A stretch of 64,000 nt of DNA from Bacteroidota bacterium (lineage in GTDB: Bacteria; Bacteroidota; Bacteroidia; Bacteroidales; NBLH01): positions 1 through 64,000 of the forward strand of contig JANYKN010000140.1 of assembly GCA_025361565.1 (NCBI GenBank), in the 5' to 3' direction. Positions 34,403-44,158 of this stretch are shown here, in pieces (position 1 is the first letter of the stretch; every line of letters starts with the position of its first letter). The translations under genes were made by a program, and so were the position numbers. The notes beneath the pieces are model-generated. The model was given only the letters and a program-made list of their open reading frames with translations, was not told the DNA's origin and ran no database searches.

Positions 34403-35320
34403 ATGCGAATTAAAAAATTTACTTGCTATCATTGCGGGGCTCCCAAAGTTAATCATTACGAAAATCCATATATTGTTTGCGATTATTGCGGGTTTATGAT
34501 AGACGTGGATTATGCAGCAGGTTTGCAGGTTTGGAACCATTCTGCCGAACATACCAATAAATATCTGGAAATGAAGCGGAATTTTGAGACAAATTCGGCC
34601 AAATATTTAAAACAAAAAAACAAAGAAGCCTACTGGCAAGAACAATACAATTATTGGGATTTCTATTACATCCACTACCCTGAATATTTACCTCCAAGTG
34701 TTCCAAAAGGAGAAAAGTACAAATTGTTTATAAAAGCTGCCGCAGATATGGCAGTTGAAGCAATGTCGAATTCTTCAAGCCAAAGATCAGATAACTACAA
34801 TAAGGCATATCAAAGCCTTGTTTATTATCAAAAAGGGAATAAAAATTTTGTCAACTACATTTCTTTTTTATTAATGATGCAGGCATATCTGGAGCTTCAG
34901 GAGCAAGGATTTAGAATTGTGTATGATAATCCTGCCTACAAAATAATGAACGAATTACTTCCCGAAAAATTTCAATTGAAAATGAAGCTGTCGCAAATTG
35001 CTCAAACCTGGATTCCATATTTGGAAGATAAAGAGGCGGATGATTTTTTAGAAAAATATGATTTAAAACAAGAATATGCTGATATCGAAGAACCTCAGCG
35101 ATACCAAATTATTTGTGAAGATTGTAAATCAGAATTATTAGTTCCCAAAGGTGCATTGGTATGTATTTGCAGGCATTGCCGACATCAGAATATTTTAAAG
35201 AAAACAGCCAATTGCCTAAATTGTGGATTCGAAAATGAACTGCCCCAAAACTGGAACAATATAATTACTTGCAGTGCTTGTAATACTCAATTCAGGGTAG
35301 TTCTGCCTTTATTTGGATAA
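34403..35320 (+). CDS. Cytoplasmic protein with zinc ribbons at both ends
   Basis: ATG at 34403 (MRIKKFTCYHCG) is preferred; the frame opens 48 bp upstream but with no conserved residues. The 305-aa protein has an N-terminal zinc ribbon (C8, C11, C26, C29), a helical middle (about 60-220: Lys/Glu/Tyr rich, with AAADMAVEAMSNSSSQRSDN), and a C-terminal group of CxxC pairs (ICEDCKSE, CICRHC, NCLNCGFE, TCSACN) forming two more ribbons. This pattern fits a zinc-bound scaffold or nucleic-acid-associated protein. No family role is known to me. Confidence 0.82.
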   Translation: MRIKKFTCYHCGAPKVNHYENPYIVCDYCGFMIDVDYAAGLQVWNHSAEHTNKYLEMKRNFETNSAKYLKQKNKEAYWQEQYNYWDFYYIHYPEYLPPSVPKGEKYKLFIKAAADMAVEAMSNSSSQRSDNYNKAYQSLVYYQKGNKNFVNYISFLLMMQAYLELQEQGFRIVYDNPAYKIMNELLPEKFQLKMKLSQIAQTWIPYLEDKEADDFLEKYDLKQEYADIEEPQRYQIICEDCKSELLVPKGALVCICRHCRHQNILKKTANCLNCGFENELPQNWNNIITCSACNTQFRVVLPLFG

Positions 35321-35646
35321 ATAAAATAGCAGTTTTGTACCAATGAAAACAGCTAACTTCTAAACATATAAGAATAATATTAAATTACCAGTTATTGCAT
35401 TTTTTTGATTTATTTCAAGTGAATTATAAAGTTCATTAATATCCAACAATATTCATTTGAGAAGCCAATCCTCCACTCCTACTATTAATTTTCACCAATC
35501 AAAGAATTTTGTTATATTTACCTTTACAGGGACAAACTTGGTTAAGCTATATAAGATTTTAAGATGCCTATTTAAGTGTTGTAAATCGCAAAACCAAAAA
35601 CATTAGTTTTACTTTGATCAAATTAAAAAATACAGCAGAATGACAA
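35321..35646 (+). other. Intergenic region upstream of the kinase cluster
   Basis: A 326-bp AT-rich region without ORF. TATATTTA near 35512-35519 is a one-mismatch -7 candidate (TAnnTTTG). It is also the probable promoter area for the following kinase run, which has no other long gap until 44082. Nothing else is recognisable. Confidence 0.35.
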
Positions 35647-37695
35647 ATGATTAACTCAAGAATTAAAAAAGTATTTAGGTATTTAATCGCCGATGATGAA
35701 AATTTCTCTTTAGAAAATAAACTTTTCATATCATCAATAGCCATTGGCTTAGTGATTTGTATTTTAGGTTCAATTATCAATTTAATCCTTTCAACATCAT
35801 TAGTTGCTGTTTTAATTCCTCTTTTGTTGTCGGGCATGCTGTTAATCCTGTTATATTATATCAGGGCTAAAAAAATAATCGAACCTTTTATTTTACCAGT
35901 CAACATTGTTGCAATTTTGGGAATTTCAACAGTTTGGGTTTTTAATGGCGGAATAAACGGAGCAAACATATTGCCTGCTTTTGTTATACTAATTCTTGCA
36001 TTGATAACTGTTTCCGATAAAACAAAACCTTATATTCTCGTTCTATTTTTATCCACAAATATTTTCATCAATCTTATTCAATACTTCAGGCCTGATTTAA
36101 TCATCAGCTTCCCAACTGAAACTGACCGTTGGATCGACAGTTTATTGACTTTAATTTACTCTTCTTTGCTGATATTTTTTATTATTAGGTTTATCCATAA
36201 ACATTACACCATTAAAAGATTAAGAGCAGAAGAAAACGAAAATAAATTTAGAATCCTTTATGATAATTCTCCGGACATGTATATTTCGGTTTCGCCGGTT
36301 GATGCAACAATATTGACTTGTAACCAAACACTGTTGAAAAATTTAGGTTATGCCAAAGAAGAAGTGATCGGAAAATCTGTATTTGGAATGTATCATGAAG
36401 ACAGCTTGGATGAAATTAAAAAAACATTCCAACAATTTGTCGAAACCGGAAAAGTAAAAAATAAAGAACTAATTATTAAACGAAAAGACGGTTCAAAAAT
36501 ATACGTAAGTATAAATACAGAAGCGGTAAGAGACGAAAACCAAAAAATTTTGTATTCAATTTCATCGTGGCGGGATATTTCCGAGCAAAAAAAAGCAGAA
36601 CAGGCGCTAAAACACAGTGAAGAAAAATACGGTAAAATAATTGAAACAACATCAAAAGGATTTTGCCTTCTTGACAATTCAGGTAAAATTATTGATGTAA
36701 ATCCTGCCTATTGCGAGTATAGCGGTTATTCCAAAAATGAATTAAGAGAAATGTATATTTCTGATCTTGAAATATCCGAAAACGCAGAAGAAGTAGAATT
36801 GCATATAAAAAATATTATTCAAAATGGTCATGACCGCTTTGAAACAACCCATAAAAGAAAAAACAAAACCATTTTCCCAGTTGAGATTGAAACCTCTTAC
36901 CTTCCATTGAACAATGGATTATTTATCGCTTTTATTACCGATATAACTGAACGAAAACATACCGAACAAGTTTTAAAAGAAAGCGAAAAACAATTACTTC
37001 AATTAAATACCGATAAAGATACATTTATATCAATCCTTGCCCATGATTTACAAAATCCGTTTAATGCACTTATCGGCTTTTCGGATATGTTGATGAATAA
37101 TCTTCATTCGATTGAAACAAATGAACTCGGAAAATATTTAGCAGCTATTAATACCGTAACCCATCAAACGTACAATCTATTTGAAGACTTATTAATATGG
37201 ACAAAATCGCAATCAGGAAAATTACCATTTGAACCCAAAAAAATTAATTTTCATGAGATTTGTGCGGAAATAATAACAGCAATGTCCTTTCAGGCAAATG
37301 TTAAAAAGATAAAACTAAATTTTGTTGAAACTGAAAAAATAATATTGTTTGTTGATATAAATATGTTTAAAACCATTTTGAGAAATTTAGTAGCAAATGC
37401 AATCAAGTTTACCCATGAAAATGGTTCGGTTGTTATTTTGGCTAACAGAAATGATGATGAAGCAACAATTACAGTTTCGGACAATGGTGTTGGAATTGAA
37501 AAAGAAAACCAAATGAAACTTTGGAACCTGGCCCAACAATTTACCACCAAAGGCACGGCAAAAGAAAGCGGAACAGGTTTTGGGTTAATGCTTTGCAAAG
37601 AATTTATAGAAAAGCACGGTGGTAAAATTTGGGTTGAAAGTGAGGTTGGAAAAGGAAGTGATTTCAAGTTTACGCTCCCTAATATTTATAATTGA
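35647..37695 (+). CDS. Sensor histidine kinase with membrane domain and two PAS domains
   Basis: The 682-aa kinase has about six transmembrane helices (about 25-195), PAS (about 205-320) and PAS (about 325-440, ending FITDITERK), each closed by the ERK-type linker. A HisKA dimerisation domain follows with phosphoacceptor His466 (LAHDLQNPFNA), then an HATPase_c domain with VANAIKFTHE, VSDNGVGI and SGTGFGL boxes. It has no receiver domain, unlike the following kinases. It is first in a plus-strand run of sensor kinases with only tens of bases between genes. The signal is unknown. Confidence 0.92.
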   Translation: MINSRIKKVFRYLIADDENFSLENKLFISSIAIGLVICILGSIINLILSTSLVAVLIPLLLSGMLLILLYYIRAKKIIEPFILPVNIVAILGISTVWVFNGGINGANILPAFVILILALITVSDKTKPYILVLFLSTNIFINLIQYFRPDLIISFPTETDRWIDSLLTLIYSSLLIFFIIRFIHKHYTIKRLRAEENENKFRILYDNSPDMYISVSPVDATILTCNQTLLKNLGYAKEEVIGKSVFGMYHEDSLDEIKKTFQQFVETGKVKNKELIIKRKDGSKIYVSINTEAVRDENQKILYSISSWRDISEQKKAEQALKHSEEKYGKIIETTSKGFCLLDNSGKIIDVNPAYCEYSGYSKNELREMYISDLEISENAEEVELHIKNIIQNGHDRFETTHKRKNKTIFPVEIETSYLPLNNGLFIAFITDITERKHTEQVLKESEKQLLQLNTDKDTFISILAHDLQNPFNALIGFSDMLMNNLHSIETNELGKYLAAINTVTHQTYNLFEDLLIWTKSQSGKLPFEPKKINFHEICAEIITAMSFQANVKKIKLNFVETEKIILFVDINMFKTILRNLVANAIKFTHENGSVVILANRNDDEATITVSDNGVGIEKENQMKLWNLAQQFTTKGTAKESGTGFGLMLCKEFIEKHGGKIWVESEVGKGSDFKFTLPNIYN

Positions 37696-37746
37696 AAAAA
37701 TAATATTTAAATCAAATTAAAAATAGAGCATTTTAAATAAAAAAGT

Positions 37747-38988
37747 ATGGAATATAAATTAAGAGATTTAATTGACATGTCTTTATTCCAAAATTTGCAG
37801 GATAAATTGAATTTAATTTATTCATTCCCATCAGCTATTATTGATAATGAAGGGAATATTCTCACCGCTGTGGCATGGCAAGATATCTGCACAAAATTTC
37901 ACAGAAAACATCCTGATTGCGAAAAAGAATGCATTAAAAGTGATCAATATATTGCAGAACACCTTCATGAAGCAAATCCGGCAGTAAGCTATCAATGCCC
38001 GCATGGTTTGATTGATAATGCCACTCCAATTATTATTGACGGAAAACATTTGGGGAACTTTTTTACCGGTCAGTTCTTTCTTGAAAAACCTGATATGGAA
38101 TTTTTTAAAAAGCAAGCTACAAAATACGGTTTCGATGAAAAAGAATATTTGAATGCGGTAGAAAGAGTTCCAATTTGGACAAAGGAAAAACTTCATCACT
38201 ATCTCGATTTTATAAAAGGATTTATTGAGATTATAGCAGGGATTGGTATTAAAAATCTAAAGGAAATAGCTATAAACAAAGCATTACAACTAAGCGAAGA
38301 GCGCAATTTATCTATAATCCATAGCACTTCCGATTGGATTTGGGAAATAGACAAGTTTGGAAAATATTGTTATTGTTCCGATAGGATTGAAAAAATTTTA
38401 GGCTACACAGCTAATGAAATTATTGGAAAAACACCTTTCGATCTAATGCCACGAGAAGAAGGAGTTCGAATCAAAGAAATTTACATTTCACTTGTAGAAA
38501 AGAAGAGTTCAATTATTGATTTGGAAAATTGGAATATCCATAAAGACGGACATAAAGTTTGCTTATTAACAAACGGGTTTCCAATATTTGATGATACTGG
38601 AAAAGTAACAGGTTACAGAGGAGCAGATAAAGACATTACTGAGCGCAAACAAGCAGAACAAGAACTTATAAATGCCAAAGAAAAAGCAGAAGAAAGTGCA
38701 ACATTGCTTCGGAATATTACCAATAATATGCCGGCTTATGTAGCAGCTATTGATATTTCAACACTACGCTACAAATTTGCAAATTTAAAATATTCAAAAA
38801 GTTTTAATAAAAAATCGGAAGATATTATCAATGCTCAAATTCATGATGTGATTGGCAAACCAAATGCAGAGTTTGCAATGAGTCATATCCATGAAGTGCA
38901 GCAAGGAAGAGCTTCATCATATATAAATACCTTTGATTTATCTGAAGGAAAGAGATTCCTCAACATAAATTATGTTCCTGGATTTTAA
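37747..38988 (+). CDS. 5' fragment of a frameshifted hybrid kinase (PocR, PAS)
   Basis: Residues about 5-175 form a PocR sensory domain with the conserved Cys-rich segment (RKHPDCEKECIKSD and SYQCPHGLIDN). A PAS domain follows (about 190-310, ending DKDITERK), then the start of a further PAS_4 domain (about 325-413) that ends abruptly at YVPGF-stop. The remaining beta strands of that PAS continue in another frame in the ORF at 38972. Removing one G of GG at 38980-38981 restores VPDFNEKGELKDIIVLG and one 1,190-aa reading frame. The break is therefore a one-base frameshift, from mutation or sequence error. On its own this fragment lacks any kinase domain. Confidence 0.8.
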   Translation: MEYKLRDLIDMSLFQNLQDKLNLIYSFPSAIIDNEGNILTAVAWQDICTKFHRKHPDCEKECIKSDQYIAEHLHEANPAVSYQCPHGLIDNATPIIIDGKHLGNFFTGQFFLEKPDMEFFKKQATKYGFDEKEYLNAVERVPIWTKEKLHHYLDFIKGFIEIIAGIGIKNLKEIAINKALQLSEERNLSIIHSTSDWIWEIDKFGKYCYCSDRIEKILGYTANEIIGKTPFDLMPREEGVRIKEIYISLVEKKSSIIDLENWNIHKDGHKVCLLTNGFPIFDDTGKVTGYRGADKDITERKQAEQELINAKEKAEESATLLRNITNNMPAYVAAIDISTLRYKFANLKYSKSFNKKSEDIINAQIHDVIGKPNAEFAMSHIHEVQQGRASSYINTFDLSEGKRFLNINYVPGF

Positions 38989-41317
38989 TGAAAAAGGTGA
39001 ACTAAAAGATATCATTGTGCTCGGCCATGATATTACTCAACTTAAAGAAATTGAGAATGCATTGATTGAAAGTAAAGAAAAATATTCGAAAATTTTTGAA
39101 AGATCTCCTGTATTAATTAGCATCACCGATTTAGAAACCGGTATATATTTAGATGTTAATGACTTTGCACTTTCATTTTCAGGATTTACCCGTAAGGAAG
39201 TTATTGGGAAAAAATCAACAGAAATTGGCTGGATAAGTATAGAAAATAGAAATTTACTTACCAAAACATTGATAGAAAATGGGAAAATTGAAAATTTGGA
39301 AATCCCTTTTAAAACAAAAACCGGAAAAATTGTTTATGGAATAGTAAATGGAGAAAGAATTATTTTTAACAATCGGAATTGCCTTCTTACAATTACCACT
39401 GACGTAAGTGAGCGAAAGCGAATAGAATATCTACTTAAAGAAAAAAATGATGAGATAGCCGCTCAAAATGAAGAATACAAACAAATAAACGAAGAATTAT
39501 ATATTGCCAAAGAAAAAGCAGAAGAAAGCGAAGTTTATATCAAAGAACAGAAAGAAGAAATAGTATTAAATAATCAACGTCTGGAGAGTTTATTAAAAAT
39601 TTCTCAATTTCAAACCAATTCAATCCAGGAATTACTGGATTTTGCATTGAGTGAATCGATAGAACTGACTCATAGCCAAATAGGATATATTTATTTTTAT
39701 GATGAAATTAAAAAACAATTCATTCTTAACTCATGGTCCAAAGAAGTGATGAAAGAATGTGCTGTTGTAAATGCACAATCTGTATATGACTTGGATAAAA
39801 CTGGTTGTTGGGGTGAAGCAGTAAGGCAAAGAAAGCCTATTGTTATGAACGATTATCAAGCTGAAGATCCATTAAAAAAAGGAATACCTGTTGGTCATGT
39901 TAAATTATTAAAATTCCTTACTATTCCAGTAATTTTTCAGAATAAAATTGTTGCAGTTGCTGGTGTTGCAAACAAATTAACTGATTACAACAATTCAGAT
40001 ATACGTCAATTAACCTTGTTAATGGATAGTGTTTGGAAAATTTCGGAGCGAATTAGCCTTATCTACAATCTTAAAATTGCAAAAGAAAAAGCCGAAGAAA
40101 TCAGTAGCCAACTACAATCAAAAAACGAAGAGTACGAAGTAATAAACGAAGAACTAAGAGAAGCCAATGTTGAACTTTATAATGCAAAGGAAAAGGCTGA
40201 AGAAAGCGACCTTTTAAAATCTACATTTTTACAAAATATGTCGCATGAAGTTAGAACACCTTTAAACTCAATTGTTGGATTTTCAAAACTCATCACAAAA
40301 CCAAATCAATCACAGGAAAAGCTAAGCAGGTTTTCGGACACAATTTTATCAAATAGCGAAAAATTAATAGGAATTATAACCGATGTAATCGAAATTTCGC
40401 AAATACAAGCCAACCAAATTAAAGTAAAGTTCTATGAATTTGATGTAATTCTGTTTATCACCAAAATTACAGACAGTTTTAAAGCTAAAGCTAAAGAAAA
40501 GAATATTGAATTGTTATTAAAATTTGACATTCCGTTAAACCAATATTTTATAGTTTCGGATAAGGATAAATTAGAACGAATAATTATTCATTTAATAGAT
40601 AATGCCATAAAATTTACGCTAAAAGGTTCAATAGAAATCAGTTGCATTATTATAGATTCGCAGGATTTAACCTCTGTCCAAATTTCGGTTTCCGATACCG
40701 GCATTGGAATTTCAAGTGAAATGCAAAAAATAATTTTTGAACCATTTAGACAGATTGAAACAGGTATTACCCGAAATTTCGGTGGAAATGGGCTGGGATT
40801 ATCAATAATAAAAGGATACTTAGAATTATTGAATGGATCTATTTCTTTAAAATCTGAATTAAATAAAGGATCCGCTTTTACTATTTCAATTCCAATAAAG
40901 AAACTAATTATGGACCACCATCAAAATGCAATCAATAAAAAGCAATATTCGGCAAATACAATCTTAATAGCTGAAGATGAATACAGTAATTATCAATATT
41001 TGCTTGAATTACTAGGTGAAGAGGATCTTAAAATTTTATATGCGGCGAATGGTCTGCAAGCGCTACAATTTTGCAGAGACAACTCAGCAATTGATTTAAT
41101 CCTTATGGATATAAAAATGCCAATCATGGATGGCCACCAGGCAGCAAAGCAGATCAAATTGCTCAGACCAGATTTACCGATTATTGTACAAACAGCTTAT
41201 GCACTTGAAAATGAAAAAGAGCAGTTTATTAATGTTTTTGATGATTATATTACAAAACCAATAGATGAAGAAATACTAAAACAAAAATTGATGAAATATA
41301 TTGATTCAGGTAAATAA
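38972..41317 (+). CDS. 3' fragment of the frameshifted hybrid kinase (PAS, GAF, HisKA, HATPase, REC)
   Basis: The first about 25 residues complete the PAS_4 strands lost from the upstream ORF (FNEKGELKDIIVLGHDITQ). Then come PAS (about 35-150), a coiled linker, GAF (about 195-350), HisKA with His425 (NMSHEVRTPLNSIVG), HATPase_c (IIHLIDNAIKFT, VSDTGIGIS, GGNGLGLSI) and a receiver domain with Asp713 (LILMDIKMP) and TAYALE/KPIDEE ends. If translated alone it would be a 781-aa soluble hybrid kinase; the ATG overlaps the upstream stop by 17 bp, so coupled translation is also possible. Phosphorelay to a separate HPt and output protein would be needed. Confidence 0.85.
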   Translation: MFLDFNEKGELKDIIVLGHDITQLKEIENALIESKEKYSKIFERSPVLISITDLETGIYLDVNDFALSFSGFTRKEVIGKKSTEIGWISIENRNLLTKTLIENGKIENLEIPFKTKTGKIVYGIVNGERIIFNNRNCLLTITTDVSERKRIEYLLKEKNDEIAAQNEEYKQINEELYIAKEKAEESEVYIKEQKEEIVLNNQRLESLLKISQFQTNSIQELLDFALSESIELTHSQIGYIYFYDEIKKQFILNSWSKEVMKECAVVNAQSVYDLDKTGCWGEAVRQRKPIVMNDYQAEDPLKKGIPVGHVKLLKFLTIPVIFQNKIVAVAGVANKLTDYNNSDIRQLTLLMDSVWKISERISLIYNLKIAKEKAEEISSQLQSKNEEYEVINEELREANVELYNAKEKAEESDLLKSTFLQNMSHEVRTPLNSIVGFSKLITKPNQSQEKLSRFSDTILSNSEKLIGIITDVIEISQIQANQIKVKFYEFDVILFITKITDSFKAKAKEKNIELLLKFDIPLNQYFIVSDKDKLERIIIHLIDNAIKFTLKGSIEISCIIIDSQDLTSVQISVSDTGIGISSEMQKIIFEPFRQIETGITRNFGGNGLGLSIIKGYLELLNGSISLKSELNKGSAFTISIPIKKLIMDHHQNAINKKQYSANTILIAEDEYSNYQYLLELLGEEDLKILYAANGLQALQFCRDNSAIDLILMDIKMPIMDGHQAAKQIKLLRPDLPIIVQTAYALENEKEQFINVFDDYITKPIDEEILKQKLMKYIDSGK

Positions 41318-41367
41318 TAGTGTACATTCTGCATTAAATTATCCAATAAAGACAATAGATACAATTT

Positions 41368-44082
41368 ATGGAAGAACAAATTCAAAATGTACGCAACAAG
41401 CTTATTGACAAAGGTTTAATAGGTCTCATGATTTTCATTTTCCCAGCATTAATAATTTCTGTTTCAAGAATTATAGAAATTGGATGGAATTGGATTTATT
41501 TTCTGCATTTTATTTTAGCCTTTGCTGCTATTTTGATTTATATATATCGCTCAATTTTAAGTGTTGAAATAAAAACCCATTGCATCTGCACATTATTTTT
41601 AATCCTTTGTTTTACAAGTTCTTTGAAGTTTGGAATATCAGCTGGCGGTTCAAGTTATCTTGTACCAATAACGCTAAGTACTTTAATTTTTGGTAAACGT
41701 ACAGGTTTTGTTTATTTTATAATTTCAATAACAGGATTATATTTAATTACTGTTATTCAAAGCTTTAAAATTATTCAAACAGATATTGATTTCAATGTAT
41801 ACAATCACAATTTAACCACTTGGCTAAATCTTATTTTCACTTTGACGTTCATAATGTTAATTGTTATTTATTCCATTGGCCAATTCTATAAATTGTTTAC
41901 ACAGAATATAAAAGAATTATTAGAAAAATCAATAGAGCAGGAAATATCTCAACAAGAATTAAAAAAAAGTGACGAGTTACTTAAAGAACAAAACGAAGAA
42001 CTTACAGCGCTTAACAAGGAATACAGGAATGCCAAGGAAAAAGCTCAAGAAAATGAAAAATACATCCGATTGATCGCCAACAATCTTGATAACTGTATGA
42101 TTTATCAAGTTGTTATTCTGGATGAAAATCAAAGAAGATTTACATATATAAGTGATACGATTAGCAAATTTTTTGGCTGCACCGCAGAAGAAGCCATTGC
42201 AAATGCAGATTTGATTTATGGAAGGATTCATCATGAAGATATTGCCAGAGTGCAAAAAGAAGAGATCCAGGCGCTTAACAAAATGTCTGTTTTCAAAACA
42301 GAAATGCGATCCATTGGCCCAAATGGAAATACCAGATGGGTCCAGCTAATTTCGAGCCCAAGGCTATATAATGGTTTAATATATTGGGATGGAATCGAAA
42401 TTGACATTACCCAACAAAAAATTGCAGAACGCGAAAGGGAAGAACTTCTGGTACAAGTTATAACGGCTCGCGATGAAGAGTTTAAAGCCAAAGAGTTGCT
42501 GAACTCAATAATGGAACGGGTAAGTGATGGAATTGTGGCTTTTGATGCAGATTTCAACTACAACTACGTTAACACACATGGGGGAGATTTATTGAGCCGC
42601 AAACCTGATGATTTGACTGGTAAAAACTATTGGATTGAATATCCCGAAGCACGCAATACCCCGTTTGCCAATGCCTACGTTCGTGCAATGGAAACGCAAC
42701 AACCAATTTTTTTCGAAGATTATTATGTGCACTGGGATCGCTGGTTTGTTAACCGGATTTATCCATCAAAGGAGGGAATTACAATTTTCTTCTCAGATAT
42801 TACAGCTCGTAAAAAAGCAGAAGCTGAAATCATTGCAGCCAAAGAAAAAGCCGAAAAAAATGAAAAAGTTTTACTAATTAAAAATGAAGAATACGAAGCA
42901 CTTAACGAAGAACTTAAACAAACAAACGAAGAGCTCAATTATGCTAAAGAAAAAGCCGAAGAAAGCGACAGCTTAAAAACTGCATTTTTGCTAAATATGT
43001 CGCATGAAATTCGAACACCAATGAATTCAATCAATGGTTTTACTCAAATGCTTATTAAACCGGATTTATCTGATGAAAAACGCAAGAAATTTTCATCCAT
43101 AATTATCAATAGTTCCAAACAATTACAATCTATTGTTGATGATATTTTAACAATTTCTACCTTAGAAACAAAACAGGAAAAAATAATACTTGAGCCTGTG
43201 AATCTGAACTTCATCTTATCCGAGTTACATACTATATTTAAATTACAGGCAGAAAGTAAACAAATTTCACTTTTTGCAAAACCACAATTGACCGACAATC
43301 AATCAGAAATATTTACAGATAAAACGAAAACAATTCAAATATTATCAAATTTAATTGGCAATGCAATCAAATTTACGCAGAATGGTTTTGTTGAATTTGG
43401 TTACGAATTAATTGCAGAGAAACACGGCCGTGAGTCTCTACAATCAATACAATTTTACGTAAAGGATTCAGGAATAGGTATTAATCCCGAAATGCAAACA
43501 CAAATATTCGAACGCTTTGTTCAAGTAGAAACCGGTTATACCAGACTATTTGGCGGTAATGGTTTGGGACTTTCTATTTCAAAAGGATTTGTAGAATTAC
43601 TCGGCGGTAGAATTTGGGTAGAATCTGAACCGGAAAATGGCTCATCATTTTATTTTACCATACCATATAATCCTTGCCTGAAATTAGATAATACAATTTC
43701 AACAACAAAAAACGCCCAATTAAAAACCGTTTTAGTTGCTGAAGATGAGGAGAATAATTATCTTTTTATCGAAGAATTATTAATTGACATGAATTTGCGT
43801 TTAATTCATGCCAAAAACGGGCAGGAAACAGTTGAAATTTGTAAATCAAATCCAAACATTGACTTGATTTTAATGGACATCAAAATGCCAATAATGGATG
43901 GAAATGTTGCTGCAAAAAAGATAAAAGAATTCCGCCCTGATTTGAAAATAATAGCACAATCGGCATATACATTCGAGCAATATAGAGAAAAATATCACGA
44001 AAACGTTTTCGATGATTATACTGAAAAACCAATAAACGAAATTGAATTAAAGCAAAAAGTAATGAAATATTTTGATAAATAA
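41368..44082 (+). CDS. Hybrid sensor histidine kinase, membrane domain + PAS x2 + REC
   Basis: The 904-aa hybrid kinase has about six transmembrane helices (about 15-175) and a coiled linker (about 185-225). PAS (about 235-350, with HHEDIARVQ and NTRWVQL, a PAS_3 type) and PAS (about 375-485, ISSxG-like PAS_4) follow. The Lys/Glu/Ala-rich linker leads to HisKA with His546 (NMSHEIRTPMNSING), then HATPase_c (IGNAIKFTQ, DSGIGI, GGNGLGLSI) and REC with Asp837. The ATPase domain carries an in-frame palindromic insert (EKHGRESL; DNA at 43414-43441). The linker DNA is about 90% identical to that of the next kinase, showing recent duplication or conversion. Confidence 0.92.
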   Translation: MEEQIQNVRNKLIDKGLIGLMIFIFPALIISVSRIIEIGWNWIYFLHFILAFAAILIYIYRSILSVEIKTHCICTLFLILCFTSSLKFGISAGGSSYLVPITLSTLIFGKRTGFVYFIISITGLYLITVIQSFKIIQTDIDFNVYNHNLTTWLNLIFTLTFIMLIVIYSIGQFYKLFTQNIKELLEKSIEQEISQQELKKSDELLKEQNEELTALNKEYRNAKEKAQENEKYIRLIANNLDNCMIYQVVILDENQRRFTYISDTISKFFGCTAEEAIANADLIYGRIHHEDIARVQKEEIQALNKMSVFKTEMRSIGPNGNTRWVQLISSPRLYNGLIYWDGIEIDITQQKIAEREREELLVQVITARDEEFKAKELLNSIMERVSDGIVAFDADFNYNYVNTHGGDLLSRKPDDLTGKNYWIEYPEARNTPFANAYVRAMETQQPIFFEDYYVHWDRWFVNRIYPSKEGITIFFSDITARKKAEAEIIAAKEKAEKNEKVLLIKNEEYEALNEELKQTNEELNYAKEKAEESDSLKTAFLLNMSHEIRTPMNSINGFTQMLIKPDLSDEKRKKFSSIIINSSKQLQSIVDDILTISTLETKQEKIILEPVNLNFILSELHTIFKLQAESKQISLFAKPQLTDNQSEIFTDKTKTIQILSNLIGNAIKFTQNGFVEFGYELIAEKHGRESLQSIQFYVKDSGIGINPEMQTQIFERFVQVETGYTRLFGGNGLGLSISKGFVELLGGRIWVESEPENGSSFYFTIPYNPCLKLDNTISTTKNAQLKTVLVAEDEENNYLFIEELLIDMNLRLIHAKNGQETVEICKSNPNIDLILMDIKMPIMDGNVAAKKIKEFRPDLKIIAQSAYTFEQYREKYHENVFDDYTEKPINEIELKQKVMKYFDK
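43414..43441. repeat. Palindromic repeat inside the ATPase domain, copy 1
   Basis: An imperfect 28-bp palindrome centred on CACGGCCGTG with arms ending in GTCTCTAC, with three mismatched pairs. It encodes the in-frame residues KHGRESL in the kinase at 41368-44082. It is GC-rich compared with its surroundings. The same palindrome occurs at 45965-45992. Confidence 0.75.
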
Positions 44083-44158
44083 TGTGAGTGCTATATAAAA
44101 AACACCAATAAATTTGCAACTTTACCATTGAAATCGTATAAGCTGAATAAAACTCAAA

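Noticed and set aside
38975-38995. Programmed ribosomal frameshift in the hybrid kinase
   Set aside because: No slippery heptamer or downstream structure is evident at the GG; mutation or sequence error is simpler.
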